Positions 62,806-64,000 of a DNA stretch of 64,000 nucleotides are shown piece by piece. Position numbers and translations under genes: made by a program. Under the pieces are notes generated by a model. It saw only the letters and a list, made by a program, of their open reading frames with translations, did not search any database and was not told the DNA's origin. The stretch is taken from NCBI GenBank assembly GCA_002270565.1, contig NQMI01000001.1, forward strand, positions 1,210,158-1,274,157, written 5' to 3'. Source of the stretch: Stenocarpella maydis (lineage: Eukaryota > Ascomycota > Sordariomycetes > Diaporthales > Diaporthaceae). Numbering within the stretch: position 1 is the stretch's first letter; every line of letters starts with the position of its first letter.

Positions 62806-63624
62806 GGTAACGCTTAGCACCACTATACCCACACCACTAACAGCCGCCGCAGTTGCCCCTAAGTACTGCAGAGCTCAAAATGCTTAAATTTAAAGACTTT
62901 TCCTAACCACCATAATATTAGCAATAGCTGGCAGCCAGCTACTACTGCTATTTAGAGTAGCTAATAAGGTTAGTTAGCTTAAATTAGCTGGAAGGTTAGA
63001 CTTCCTTNTCCTGCATTACTTTTAAGAAATTTCCAGTCCTAAAAACATTAATCTTTTTATACCCTATAAATTTATATCTATCTGATATATATATATGTAC
63101 TATAAAATCATTTCTTATGCCCTATTTTTCTGCCTCCTCTTTTTAGTACCCTCTATTCCCCTTATAACTCTCCTATCGCGTTAGGGGCTCCTCTTCTTGT
63201 CTTTCACGCTTCTCTTGGGGTGGTTGCTTGATCAGGGCTCTAGCAGAACGTGTGCCTTTTTGGGTGTGTGGAGGTTTTGCCCTCTCGCTCTCCCTCTTAG
63301 CCCGTTTTCACTATTAAGCCTTATCCTTCTGATATTTCTTATATTAGGACTTAGTGTATTGTAAGAAGTATAGACTGTTATGAAAGTCTTCTTTATTAGG
63401 GTTATAGAAGTTGCATCTTTTATTTGGGTTTTAATCCGGATATACCTAGCATTAGTTATATATAGTTGTTTTATAGATGCAGTACTTATTTATAAGTTCC
63501 CATTACGGTTTGGACCTAGGTGGCTCATATGCCTTGCGGGTGGCCATATTGGCCTGATAGGTAGCTTTATTAGCTTATTAGGTTCCTTTGGGTACTAACT
63601 TCTAGTCTCTATTCTTCTTTAGAG

Positions 63625-63800
63625 CCCGGCATCTAAAGCAAAATATCCCATCTTATTACAATTATAGCACTTAATGCTTTTCTTATCCCTATATTAGGTA
63701 GCATCCAGTTCCATAGGGCCTACATACTATCCCCACTAGGTACTTAGTTTCTAGTACTTCTTTCCTATATTTAGTTTATGCTTATAAAATAAGGGTCATT
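63625..63800 (-). pseudogene. Ty3/gypsy retrotransposon Gag relic with zinc knuckle
   Basis: Reading the minus strand from 63750 down, the frame gives stop-WG-stop-YVGPMELDAT, a stop, then YRDKKSIKCYNCNKMGYFAL. GPMELDA followed by a CCHC knuckle is the hallmark of fungal Ty3/gypsy Gag. The knuckle reads C-x2-C-x4-Y where His is expected, and the last Cys is lost. Stops are TAG for CAG and TAA, consistent with RIP. Upstream Gag should extend to the right window edge but is too damaged to follow. Confidence 0.7.
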
Positions 63801-64000
63801 TAAAAATTCATCCTTTCTTTTTTAAGCATTGTTTATAGAGTTTATTATTAATCTAGATAGCTATTTCTATATAATATAAGAAATCATTAGGTTAGTTTAT
63901 AATCTTACTAAGTTTATCCTTTATTTTATCCTTTAATCCGCAATAAAATATAAATTTCTTTGCATTATTAGTATAGTTAATTTTAGCGTAGATTCATCAG

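Larger units (their letters stand above)
61911..64000. other. AT-rich mobile-element debris at the right edge
   Basis: No intact gene. It holds two 126-bp repeats, a second duplicated segment and a Ty3/gypsy Gag relic. The remaining sequence is AT-rich with frequent TA, and one N at 63008. The open frame 63380-63598 lies opposite the retroelement and is probably fortuitous. Confidence 0.6.

Noticed and set aside
63380..63598. Open frame with membrane-like residues on the plus strand
   Set aside because: It is antisense to the retroelement relic in AT-rich DNA, where hydrophobic codons arise by chance.

Overview
The window is nuclear DNA from a filamentous ascomycete, probably a Sordariomycete. 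GC-rich genes carry short introns (about 50-150 bases) with GTRNGT donors and CTAAC/CTGAC-like branch sites. The products are typically fungal: a PTH11-like receptor, a DUF3433 protein, a LaeA-like methyltransferase and a highly reducing polyketide synthase. AT-rich blocks hold transposon relics whose reading frames are broken mostly by TAG where CAG or TGG is expected, the signature of repeat-induced point mutation (RIP). No virus, CRISPR array, rRNA or tRNA gene was found.

Layout. 1-5.7 kb is the edge of a secondary-metabolite cluster: the 5' end of a polyketide synthase running off the left edge, then two SAM-dependent methyltransferases. 5.9-6.2 kb holds a perfect inverted repeat and a 22-23 bp minisatellite that recurs in mutated form at 45.6-46.0 kb. 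8.6-42.8 kb is a conserved core of single-copy genes: a disordered hypothetical protein, a DUF3433 membrane protein, PIG-S/Gpi17, a FAT1-type acyl-CoA synthetase, a 1-Cys peroxiredoxin, a long Kelch/BTB protein, a PTH11-like receptor and a Mid2-like cell-surface protein. Long gene-free stretches separate them, one carrying an 81-base fragment of glucose-6-phosphate isomerase. 42.8-55.5 kb is an AT-rich, gene-poor transition with two genes for exported proteins (a small secreted protein and a type-B carboxylesterase) among repeats.

55.5-64 kb is mobile-element debris. A RIP-damaged Helitron (Rep plus PIF1-like helicase) fills about 55.6-61.9 kb. It is interrupted by a roughly 594 bp LTR-like insertion flanked by CAACT; removing the insertion and one CAACT copy restores the frame from the Rep-side part into the helicase. 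Beyond it lie two 126 bp repeats with inverted termini, another duplicated segment, and a Ty3/gypsy Gag relic on the minus strand.

No single new operating system is evident. The most informative points are the nested LTR-in-Helitron history, the paired minisatellites that differ in RIP damage, the isomerase fragment, and an unusual chain of tiny exons with a GC-AG intron in the LaeA-like gene. All exon boundaries were read by eye and lack transcript support. Sequence gaps are a run of N at 11902-11940 and single N at 7415 and 63008.
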